This document shows positions 1 through 5,029 of a stretch of 5,029 bases of DNA, piece after piece (positions within the stretch are counted from its first letter, which is position 1; each line of letters opens with the position of its first letter). Location: assembly GCA_026985625.1 (NCBI GenBank), contig JALSQC010000039.1:1-5029 (forward strand). Direction: 5' to 3'. The notes under the pieces are model-generated. The model worked only from the letters and a program-made list of their open reading frames with translations, was not told the DNA's origin and ran no database searches. The translations under genes and the position numbers were made by a program. The DNA comes from Bacteroidales bacterium (GTDB lineage Bacteria > Bacteroidota > Bacteroidia > Bacteroidales > JAFGXI01).

Positions 1-1090
1 AGCCTTGTATTGATTTCCAATTACCTTTTGATATTGCAGTAAAAAATAACTCTGTGGCTTGTTTACTGCTTATATTTTTAAACTTTTTATCATTTTTTGT
101 TTTACTTGCATAATGCCAAGTAATATTTTTCGGTAAATTAATTTTAAAATCATCATCTGTAAGTTTCACATTATAATCTATATCCAATAAGTCTAAAATT
201 AAGGTGTATTTATTGTTATCTAAAATATAAAATTTAACGCTATTCAAAAGTGTATCTTGTTTTGAGAATGTATATATTGTTTTAGAATCTGCATAATTAA
301 AAGATTTATTTTTTAGATATGGATTTTTATAGTTACTATTTGCTTTAGATAAAATTGTTAAAATTATGTTATTGTCATTTTTTGTAATTTCATATTTACA
401 ATTTTTGCATTTTTTTATGTTGTTGAGTTCATTTGTAAATAATTTTTTCGGAAAAAGCAGTCGTTTCATCCAATCAACATAATTAGTGGAAGCATTACCT
501 ATTTCGGCAAATCCAACATTTTTTATGTATAAATATTTTTGTTTTCCATCAAAAGCAACAACACGTTCGGTTTTTTCAATTTTCCAACGATTTTTTCCTT
601 TAAATTCTTTAATTAATTTGTGATTTACAAAATCGCTGTTTTTATCAATAAACTCAAAATTATCTTGAGGTAAAGTTCTTACCTTAAACTTAATAGACAA
701 ACTTGTTATGTTCGAGAAAACACTTATTGTATGAGAAAAAAGTTTTTCGGCTGCATTAGCAGAACTAATTATGCTAACATTGTTATTCCCTAATAAATAG
801 TAAAACCCTGATAATGCGATAATAAAAACAGCTGCTATGCTACTAATTTTTTTCCAGATATTAATTTTTCTTGTCTTATTAATTTTTTCAACTTTTGACA
901 ATATAGTTTTATTAAAATCTTTATTTGTTTTTATTTCTTTTTTTGGTTTTAGTTCGGAATATAAATTTTTTATATTCTCATAATCTTGTTTACAACTTTC
1001 ACATTCTTTTAAATGTGTTAACATATCGTTTGATAATACATTTATATCATCAAGTTCTAAAATTATGTTATTAAATTCTGTACAATTCAT
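1..1090 (-). CDS. Membrane anti-sigma factor, zinc-finger type, with periplasmic LolA/RseB-like domain (partial, C-terminus off window)
   Basis: Probable anti-sigma factor for the ECF sigma factor encoded just upstream. I translated it by hand: 363 codons are open from the ATG at 1090-1088 to the window edge, with no stop, so the C-terminus is missing. Residues 1-35 carry the zinc anti-sigma pattern: Cys3, then His26-x3-Cys30-x2-Cys33. One membrane segment lies at about residues 82-100 (SIAAVFIIALSGFYYLLG), preceded by a lysine-rich stretch, giving a cytoplasmic N-terminus and periplasmic C-terminus. Residues 113-325 look like the LolA/RseB-type domain often found in such proteins; this is by resemblance only. 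From about residue 340 a helix (SSKQATELFFTAISKGNW) resembles the start of an NTF2-like domain. A CxxC motif (Cys228, Cys231) sits on the periplasmic side. The start is supported by a strong AGGAGG 7 bases upstream. In the known family model, the N-terminal domain holds the sigma factor until an envelope signal arrives. Confidence 0.85.
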   Translation of the reverse strand, partial: MNCTEFNNIILELDDINVLSNDMLTHLKECESCKQDYENIKNLYSELKPKKEIKTNKDFNKTILSKVEKINKTRKINIWKKISSIAAVFIIALSGFYYLLGNNNVSIISSANAAEKLFSHTISVFSNITSLSIKFKVRTLPQDNFEFIDKNSDFVNHKLIKEFKGKNRWKIEKTERVVAFDGKQKYLYIKNVGFAEIGNASTNYVDWMKRLLFPKKLFTNELNNIKKCKNCKYEITKNDNNIILTILSKANSNYKNPYLKNKSFNYADSKTIYTFSKQDTLLNSVKFYILDNNKYTLILDLLDIDYNVKLTDDDFKINLPKNITWHYASKTKNDKKFKNISSKQATELFFTAISKGNWKSIQG

Positions 1091-1092
1091 TT

Positions 1093-1587
1093 TTAAACCT
1101 CCTTTTTGTTTTGGTGAAACTTTTTTAATTTATTAATCCCATATTTAAATCGCGATTTAACTGTAGCTACTTGTAAATCTGTTATTTTTGATATTTCTTT
1201 AAAACTCATTTCGTCAATAATTCTCATTTTTACAATCTCGGCTTGCTCTGTAGGAATATCTTTTAGCATAAAGTTTATTCTTTGATATTCTTCATAAATT
1301 TCGTGTTGATATTTATCCGAGGTTGCAATCTCTTGATTTTCATCAATCAATACCGTTTCAATCTTCGATTTTCGATTAAAATCTATACAAGCATTAAAAA
1401 CTGTTTTATACAAATATGATTTTGGATTTTCGATTTGGTCAAAATCAATATTTTTTTCAAAACATTTTATAAAAACATTTTGTGTAATATCTAAAGCATT
1501 TTCGTAAGACCCGATTCTGTATAATGCAAAACGCAGTATATCATCTTTGTATTGATTAATTATTTTTTCTAAAGTTTTTATATTCAT
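1093..1587 (-). CDS. ECF-family RNA polymerase sigma factor
   Basis: A 164-residue group IV (extracytoplasmic function) sigma factor, which directs RNA polymerase to a specific promoter set. Region 2 spans about residues 9-73, with the typical DITQNVFIKCFEK helix (33-45) and KSYLYKTVFNACIDFNRK (56-73). Region 4 spans about 98-157, with PTEQAEIVKMRIIDEMSFKEI leading into the helix-turn-helix at 127-148 and the recognition helix VATVKSRF. Length and two-domain layout are standard, with no region 3. The ATG at 1587-1585 is preceded by an A/G-rich tract (AAGAAAAAAAGAT) rather than a true Shine-Dalgarno. No in-frame upstream start is evident. The stop codon is 2 bases before the anti-sigma start, so the two genes form an operon and are probably translationally coupled. 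I see no good housekeeping promoter between the gene and the terminator at 1650-1679. Autoregulation is typical for this family but is not shown here. The regulon cannot be deduced from the window. Confidence 0.95.
   Translation of the reverse strand: MNIKTLEKIINQYKDDILRFALYRIGSYENALDITQNVFIKCFEKNIDFDQIENPKSYLYKTVFNACIDFNRKSKIETVLIDENQEIATSDKYQHEIYEEYQRINFMLKDIPTEQAEIVKMRIIDEMSFKEISKITDLQVATVKSRFKYGINKLKKFHQNKKEV
1098..1103 (-). promoter_or_regulatory. Strong Shine-Dalgarno for the anti-sigma gene, inside the sigma gene end
   Basis: On the minus strand the bases read AGGAGG, 7 bases before the anti-sigma ATG at 1090. They fall within the last codons of the sigma gene (AAG GAG GTT TAA). This fixes the anti-sigma start and implies coupled translation. 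It is the only full Shine-Dalgarno seen before any start in this window; the other four starts have A-rich leaders. Confidence 0.8.
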
Positions 1588-1649
1588 ATCTTTTTTTCTT
1601 GTTCATTAATAAAGACGAAATATTGTTTAAAAAAGATTTAAAATAAACG

Positions 1650-1679
1650 AAAAAAAACGGAGGCAAATGCCTCCGTTTT
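1650..1679 (-). terminator. Rho-independent terminator of the thioredoxin-like gene
   Basis: A perfect 12-base-pair inverted repeat (left arm 1654-1665, right arm 1668-1679) has a GC-rich core, CGGAGGC/GCCTCCG. Read leftward, the stem runs into eight T residues (complement of the A-run 1650-1657). It lies about 70 bases past the stop codon of the gene at 1750-2475 and so ends that transcript before the sigma gene. Read rightward only four T residues follow, so it would work less well in that direction. Its closeness to the sigma gene start (about 60 bases) means the sigma promoter must lie in 1588-1650, within the stem, or depend on read-through. Confidence 0.88.
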
Positions 1680-1749
1680 AATTAAACCATGTTAGGTTTA
1701 TAATTTTTAACTAAAAAACTAACTTTAAAATTACTTAAACTTTTTGCAA

Positions 1750-2475
1750 TTATTTGTTTAAAATCTTTTTAATTTTAGATATTTTCTTTTTTAGTGTTTT
1801 ATTTTCTTTTGTATTATCAGATTTTTCTAATTTTTTTTGAAGCTCGTCTAAGGTTTTATTTAAATCGGCTTGTAACTCTTCGATAGTTTTAACTTTAACA
1901 ACTAATTGCGATAAAACAGTTTCTAACCTCGAACCTCTTAAATTTTTAGCAACTATTATTCCGTCGCCATTAATAAGAAAGTTTGTAGGTATACCTCTTA
2001 CGTGATATATTCTTGCTCCCTCTGATTGCCAGTGTTTTAAATCGCTAACATGATATTTCCAAACTAAGCCGTCGGCTTTAATAGCATTAACCCAGTCGGA
2101 TTTATTTCTATCCAACGAAACGCTGTAAACGGTAAATCCTTTTCCGTTCTTAAAATTTTTATCGTTATATTTTTTATATGCTTTAACAACATTTGGGTTT
2201 TCTCTACGGCAAGGAGCACACCACGATGCCCAAAAATCTATTAAAACCATTTTTCCTTTTAAGTCCGATAATGAATATTCTACTCCGTCAGGCGATTTAA
2301 ATTTTAACTCGGGAGCTTTATTACCGACTTGTGTTCCTACAACAGGATTAGAACTTACGGGTGTTGTTAAAACCTCAAAATTTTGACTATCGGAATTTGC
2401 TCCGCTATGATTAACAAAAGCATAAACTCCTATTAAAATTAAGAATATAAGTAAAAAATTTTTTGCTTTTTTCAT
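1750..2475 (-). CDS. TlpA/ResA-like thiol-disulfide oxidoreductase with C-terminal coiled coil
   Basis: A 241-residue envelope thioredoxin-fold protein. Residues 7-21 are a hydrophobic segment that is either a signal peptide or an uncleaved anchor; no lipobox cysteine is present. The thioredoxin domain runs from about residue 47 (VGTQVGNKAPELKF) to 191. It contains FWASWCAPCRRE with the CAPC redox pair at Cys86/Cys89, and the cis-proline at Pro163 in VRGIPTNFLI. Both catalytic elements are intact, so an active enzyme is expected. In this family such proteins usually reduce disulfides in periplasmic substrates, often in cytochrome c maturation, but no cytochrome genes are present here. Residues about 197-241 form an added lysine-rich helical tail (ELQADLNKTLDELQKKLE, then KKKISKIKK), probably a coiled coil. 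These are the only two cysteines. The ATG at 2475 has an A-rich leader without Shine-Dalgarno. The transcript ends at the terminator at 1650-1679. Confidence 0.93.
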   Translation of the reverse strand: MKKAKNFLLIFLILIGVYAFVNHSGANSDSQNFEVLTTPVSSNPVVGTQVGNKAPELKFKSPDGVEYSLSDLKGKMVLIDFWASWCAPCRRENPNVVKAYKKYNDKNFKNGKGFTVYSVSLDRNKSDWVNAIKADGLVWKYHVSDLKHWQSEGARIYHVRGIPTNFLINGDGIIVAKNLRGSRLETVLSQLVVKVKTIEELQADLNKTLDELQKKLEKSDNTKENKTLKKKISKIKKILNK

Positions 2476-2490
2476 ACGTTTATTTTTTTA

Positions 2491-2517
2491 CAAATATATA
2501 AATTTTTAACAAACAAA
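2491..2517 (-). promoter_or_regulatory. Possible promoter of the thioredoxin-like gene
   Basis: On the minus strand a perfect Bacteroidota -7 box, TATATTTG, lies at 2498-2491. A TTTG lies at 2517-2514, but the spacer is only 15 bases instead of about 19. Transcription would start around 2485, leaving a leader of roughly 10 bases. A second -7-like box (TAAATTTG, 2541-2534) has no matching -33 element. Such boxes arise often by chance in A+T-rich DNA, so this is weak. Confidence 0.3.
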
Positions 2518-2651
2518 AGTCAGGTAAGTATTACAAATTTATTGAAATATAATAATCTTAAATTTTAAAATAATTTATTCTTTCAACTATAACATTCTTG
2601 TAAATAATACTCTGAGACAAATTGTGTTTGACTTAAAAAAAAACAAAAAAA

Positions 2652-2682
2652 TTTGCAATAAAATAAAAAAACATTACCTTTG
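2652..2682 (+). promoter_or_regulatory. Bacteroidota-type promoter of the lipoprotein gene
   Basis: TTTG at 2652-2655, a 19-base spacer, then TACCTTTG at 2675-2682 match the TTTG-N19-TANNTTTG consensus known for the primary sigma factor in Bacteroides and Flavobacterium. Transcription should start near 2687-2690, giving a leader of about 120 bases before the ATG at 2811. It is the best promoter in the window. Confidence 0.75.
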
Positions 2683-2698
2683 AATTGTTGCAACAATT
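2683..2698. promoter_or_regulatory. Perfect 16-base palindrome at the expected transcription start (candidate operator)
   Basis: AATTGTTGCAACAATT is a perfect inverted repeat with no central gap. It begins one base after the -7 box and covers about -5 to +10 relative to the expected start. A dimeric repressor bound here would block the promoter. Alternatively, in RNA it could fold into a 6-base-pair hairpin with a UGCA loop at the very 5' end of the message. Function is inferred from position only. Confidence 0.5.
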
Positions 2699-2716
2699 TG
2701 ATATACAATATAATAA

Positions 2717-2791
2717 CGAACAATAAAAATGTTCATAAAAATTAAACAGTATAACGAACATAAAAACGAACACAAAAATGAACTAAATAAT
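2717..2791 (+). repeat. 12-base-period GAAC repeat array in the lipoprotein leader
   Basis: Three back-to-back 12-base units start at 2756, 2768 and 2780: GAACATAAAAAC, GAACACAAAAAT, GAACTAAATAAT. Two related units lie upstream: GAACAATAAAAAT (2718-2730, one base longer) and GTTCATAAAAAT (2731-2742), the latter with an inverted first half. The 10-mer ATAACGAACA occurs twice, at 2713-2722 and 2751-2760. GAACA (2718-2722) and TGTTC (2730-2734) could pair around a 7-base loop. All of this is within the predicted 5' untranslated leader. Confidence 0.6.
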
Positions 2792-2810
2792 AATTAAAAA
2801 TTATAAACAA

Positions 2811-3479
2811 ATGAAAAAAACAATTTTAAGTTTAGCAATTGCAATTAGCATTTTAAGCGGTTGCAGCACAAAAGTAATTTTTACAACATCTGAAAAAGAT
2901 GCAAAAATTTATGTTGATGGCAGATTTATGGGCACGGGAGAGACTCCTGTTGTAAAAGTAAAAAAACACACATGTGTAAATGTTAAAACCGAAAAAACAG
3001 GTTTTTTAACTAACGATACTAAATATTGTTACACGGGTTATTCTTGGGGACGTATAAAAACAAAGACTATAGATTTAACACATGACGATGCTTTTGATGC
3101 ATCAATAAAAAACGATTATGCTAATAAAGATTTTGAGCAGGAGATTGATTCCAGATTATCTGAGAGCGATGCATGGAAAATAATAAGTCAGATTGTAACA
3201 AGTTATTTTGATAATTTAGAAATGGCAGATAAAGCTACGGGATATATGAAAACAAGTTGGCAGTCGAAATCGTTCTCGCAAAAAACCATACGAACAAGGG
3301 TAATAGTAAAACAAAGTAGTATTAGTCCTTTAAAATATAAGCTTAAAATAATAAGCGAATATTGTGATCAACCAAATCAAAGTGTAAAAGATGATGATAA
3401 GTTTAAGGAATGGGACAGAATTTTAAAAGCTTACGATGAGTTAATAAATGAGTTTCAGGCAAGATTGGGACAAAAATAA
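2811..3479 (+). CDS. PEGA-domain outer-membrane-type lipoprotein, function unknown
   Basis: A 222-residue lipoprotein. Residues 1-17 are a signal peptide with lipobox LSGC; Cys18 would be lipidated and Ser19 at +2 suits outer-membrane sorting. No acidic surface-export signal follows the cysteine. Residues about 22-66 fit a PEGA domain, with IFTTSEKDAKIYVDGRFMGTGETP containing the core YVDGxxxGTGxTP, a small beta domain common in cell-surface proteins. Residues about 115-185 form a second domain: a helix (DAWKIISQIVTSYF) then strands in GYMKTSW and IRTRVIVKQSS, recalling helix-grip domains of BamC-type lipoproteins; this is a loose resemblance. Residues 197-219 are a charged helix. Cys55 and Cys73 could form a disulfide, and Cys185 is unpaired. 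The ATG fits the signal peptide; the leader AAATTATAAACAA lacks a Shine-Dalgarno. The gene has its own promoter and converges on the next gene. Its substrate or partner is unknown. Confidence 0.85.
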   Translation: MKKTILSLAIAISILSGCSTKVIFTTSEKDAKIYVDGRFMGTGETPVVKVKKHTCVNVKTEKTGFLTNDTKYCYTGYSWGRIKTKTIDLTHDDAFDASIKNDYANKDFEQEIDSRLSESDAWKIISQIVTSYFDNLEMADKATGYMKTSWQSKSFSQKTIRTRVIVKQSSISPLKYKLKIISEYCDQPNQSVKDDDKFKEWDRILKAYDELINEFQARLGQK

Positions 3480-3483
3480 TATC

Positions 3484-4833
3484 TTATTGATACCATTTTT
3501 GACTTGATATCATAAGTGCCTCTTGCACTGTTATGCGAGTTCCGTTATTATATGCAGCAACAAAAGCATCTTTTACGGGAGTAGTATTCCATATTTTTAC
3601 TCTGTAATCGCGAGCATCTTTGTAAACGTTAAACGAGCCTATTGTGTATTTATTAAGATGTTGATGATTCTCGAGTTTTACTTTATCGGTTATTTTATAA
3701 TATTTTCGATGAAAGTAATTAGGGCTTCTGTATTTTTTTAAGGCACATATTTGTATGCTGTAATTAACTCCTTTTTCGGGATTTGGGACATTTGTTACAT
3801 TATTCTCGGATTTATTTGTATTGTTATCTGTTACCGATGTATTGTTAGTGTTTTTATTATTTGCGTCGTTATCGGCTAAATTATTTGTTGATGTTGTTAA
3901 TGTTGTATCATTTGCAGGAATGGTGTCGGTAGCAGGCACAAAGTTGTGTTGATTGTTAAATGCAGTTAAAATGTCTGATTTTATGGTTTGTTGTTCTTTA
4001 ACATTAATGCTTAATGTTTTTTCGTTCTCGACATAAGAAAAGGAACCGTTTATTTCGGGCATTTTTGTTGCAGCATCAGGTGTTATAGGTTTTAATTTGT
4101 ATGAAACTATAAATTCTTGTTCGGGAGGCAGGTTCATCCATAAATATTTAACGGTATTATTTTGAACGGTAAATATTCCTCCGTTATTTTCTATATTTTC
4201 TGCGGTATATCCATCGGGTATTTGTTCTTGAATTTTTGCAAATTTATCTTTTTGCAAGTTTCCTTTATTTACAAGTATATTAACTATTAATTCTCCTTTG
4301 TCGTTTAAAAACGGTTTTTGTCTTGTGCAAGATATTGTTGCGGTATCGTGTTGCGAATTTATAATTGGATTACCTAACGAATCGGTATTTGCTGCAATAT
4401 TGTTTGATATTATTGTAATTATTTTTGGTGTTAAATCAAGGGTAACTCTATCGTTTTCTTTTATGTATATAAATTGTCCTCCTATTTCTACTTTTCCATA
4501 CATTTGTTCGTCAACATGTATTTTGTATGTAAATGTAAATTCGTCTTCTTCGGGTAAAGAGCCCGGAATCCATAAAAATTTAGCTTTTTGGTCTTTAAAC
4601 GAGAACATTGCATTTTTAGAATCGCCCTCGCTTGCGGTAAAACCTATAGGCATTTCTTGAATAAAACGGGCAAATCTTTCGATGTTGGTTTTTTTTATTG
4701 TAACTCTTACGGTAAAATCGCTTCCTGCATTAACTTGTTCGGGTGCGTCTATCTCAATTACAACATCGTCGTTTACAAGGGAAACAAATATAAACCCTAT
4801 TATATTAATAACAATCAATAAATATTTTGTCAT
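3484..4833 (-). CDS. Secreted protein with two tandem beta domains and a C-terminal SPOR-like domain
   Basis: A 449-residue exported protein with a signal peptide or anchor at residues 4-20. Two copies of one domain follow: about 24-142 and 164-284. Aligned landmarks are ERFARFIQEMPIGFTA (52-67) with DKFAKIQEQIPDGYTA (196-211), KAKFLWIPGSLPEEDEFTFTYK (83-104) with TVKYLWMNLPPEQEFIVSYK (227-246), and GGQFIYIKEND (118-128) with NGSFSYVENEK (262-272). The fold is probably Ig-like beta, as in surface repeat proteins. Residues about 302-354 are an Asn/Thr/Asp-rich, low-complexity linker. Residues 356-442 resemble SPOR domains, with NYSIQICALKKY (357-368), NKYTIGSFNVYKDARDYR (394-411) and KDAFVAAYNNGTRI (421-434). 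SPOR domains bind denuded peptidoglycan, often at division sites, so a periplasmic cell-wall-linked role is inferred. The gene is monocistronic here as far as can be seen. The start lacks a Shine-Dalgarno. Confidence 0.85.
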   Translation of the reverse strand: MTKYLLIVINIIGFIFVSLVNDDVVIEIDAPEQVNAGSDFTVRVTIKKTNIERFARFIQEMPIGFTASEGDSKNAMFSFKDQKAKFLWIPGSLPEEDEFTFTYKIHVDEQMYGKVEIGGQFIYIKENDRVTLDLTPKIITIISNNIAANTDSLGNPIINSQHDTATISCTRQKPFLNDKGELIVNILVNKGNLQKDKFAKIQEQIPDGYTAENIENNGGIFTVQNNTVKYLWMNLPPEQEFIVSYKLKPITPDAATKMPEINGSFSYVENEKTLSINVKEQQTIKSDILTAFNNQHNFVPATDTIPANDTTLTTSTNNLADNDANNKNTNNTSVTDNNTNKSENNVTNVPNPEKGVNYSIQICALKKYRSPNYFHRKYYKITDKVKLENHQHLNKYTIGSFNVYKDARDYRVKIWNTTPVKDAFVAAYNNGTRITVQEALMISSQKWYQ

Positions 4834-4859
4834 AATTATATTTTACAGTTGTAATTTAT

Positions 4860-4867
4860 CAAAAATA
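4860..4867 (-). promoter_or_regulatory. Possible -7 box of the SPOR-like gene
   Basis: On the minus strand TATTTTTG matches TANNTTTG 26 bases before the ATG at 4833, implying a leader of about 20 bases. No TTTG lies 17-23 bases further upstream, so only half of a promoter is visible. The rest of 4868-5029 is A+T-rich and I see nothing else that I can name in it. Confidence 0.35.
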
Positions 4868-5029
4868 TAAATAAAAATCGAAAAAAATATTAAATTGTTA
4901 ACATTTTATAACAGCTAATTGTTGAAAACTATTATAACTATCTGTAATAAATTACATTACAAACAGGCTTGCATTGTTGATATTTTTTTAAAAATTTAAT
5001 TTTATATTATATTCTGAATAAAAATCGTA

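Larger units (their letters stand above)
2476..2810. other. Divergent intergenic region, 335 bases
   Basis: This stretch separates the divergent starts at 2475 (minus) and 2811 (plus). I see no coding sequence or structured RNA gene in it. The right half holds the promoter at 2652-2682, the palindrome at 2683-2698 and the repeat array at 2717-2791, described separately. The left half (about 2520-2650) is plain A+T-rich sequence with nothing I can name, apart from TANNTTTG-like boxes on the minus strand. Confidence 0.75.

Noticed and set aside
1588..1650. Possible autoregulated ECF promoter upstream of the sigma gene
   Set aside because: The minus strand contains AAC and CGTC elements (AAACAATATTTCGTC), but they are only about 8 bases apart, too close for an ECF -35/-10 pair. 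No TANNTTTG box is present either.
1683..1700. Inverted repeat TAAACC/GGTTTA between the thioredoxin-like stop and the terminator
   Set aside because: The stem is only 6 base pairs with a 6-base loop and mostly A:T pairs, with no T-run. The adjacent 12-base-pair hairpin explains termination.
3523..3741. Plus-strand open frame of 72 codons opposite the SPOR-like gene
   Set aside because: It lies entirely antisense to a well-supported gene with SPOR-like sequence, has no start-site signal, and its residue content is that of a reverse-strand shadow.
4298..4870. Three plus-strand open frames (4298-4660, 4588-4821, 4682-4870)
   Set aside because: They overlap each other and are antisense to the duplicated-domain gene. 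Their hydrophobic, cysteine-rich translations are artefacts of the reverse complement of an A+T-rich gene.
4917..4979. Half-sites ATTGTTG at 4918-4924 and 4973-4979 resembling half of the palindrome at 2683-2698
   Set aside because: A 7-base A+T-rich word is expected about once per 10 kb of both strands at this composition, and neither copy has its inverted partner. A shared regulator cannot be claimed.
4868..5029. Possible divergent gene, small RNA or promoter at the right edge
   Set aside because: No open frame, tRNA-like fold or consensus promoter could be supported. The TTG and TAATTTTA-like strings are ordinary for such A+T-rich DNA.
1..5029. Mobile element or CRISPR array
   Set aside because: No transposase, integrase, terminal inverted repeats or regularly spaced long repeats are visible. 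The only tandem repeat is the short 12-base array at 2717-2791.

Overview
The window is strongly A+T-rich DNA that reads as a Bacteroidota (Bacteroidetes) chromosome segment, probably from a Bacteroidales or Flavobacteriales relative. This is an inference from several signs: a Bacteroidota-type promoter (TTTG-N19-TANNTTTG) at 2652-2682, A-rich start regions mostly without Shine-Dalgarno sequences, a TlpA-like periplasmic thioredoxin, and a SPOR-like C-terminus in the style common in that phylum. The standard genetic code fits every gene. I see no rRNA, tRNA, CRISPR array, insertion sequence or other mobile element.

Layout, left to right. (1) 1-1587, minus strand: an operon of an ECF sigma factor (1093-1587) followed 2 bases later by its probable membrane anti-sigma factor (start at 1090, running off the left edge). 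The anti-sigma ribosome binding site lies inside the end of the sigma gene. (2) 1650-1679: a clean rho-independent terminator facing left. It ends the transcript of the next gene and separates it from the sigma operon. (3) 1750-2475, minus strand: a membrane-anchored or secreted TlpA/ResA-like thioredoxin-fold protein with a lysine-rich coiled-coil tail. (4) 2476-2810: a 335-base divergent intergenic region. It holds a near-ideal promoter for the rightward gene, a perfect 16-base palindrome at the expected transcription start, and a 12-base-period repeat array in the leader. (5) 2811-3479, plus strand: a PEGA-domain lipoprotein with an uncharacterised second domain. (6) 3484-4833, minus strand and convergent with the lipoprotein (4 bases between stop codons): a secreted protein with two copies of one beta-rich domain, an Asn/Thr-rich linker and a C-terminal SPOR-like domain. 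(7) 4834-5029: its upstream region.

All five gene products are envelope proteins or control the envelope: a sigma/anti-sigma pair that senses across the inner membrane, a periplasmic thiol oxidoreductase, an outer-membrane-type lipoprotein and a SPOR protein. No single pathway is proved by the sequence. The most suggestive link is that the periplasmic part of the anti-sigma factor carries a CxxC motif next door to a thioredoxin-like enzyme.
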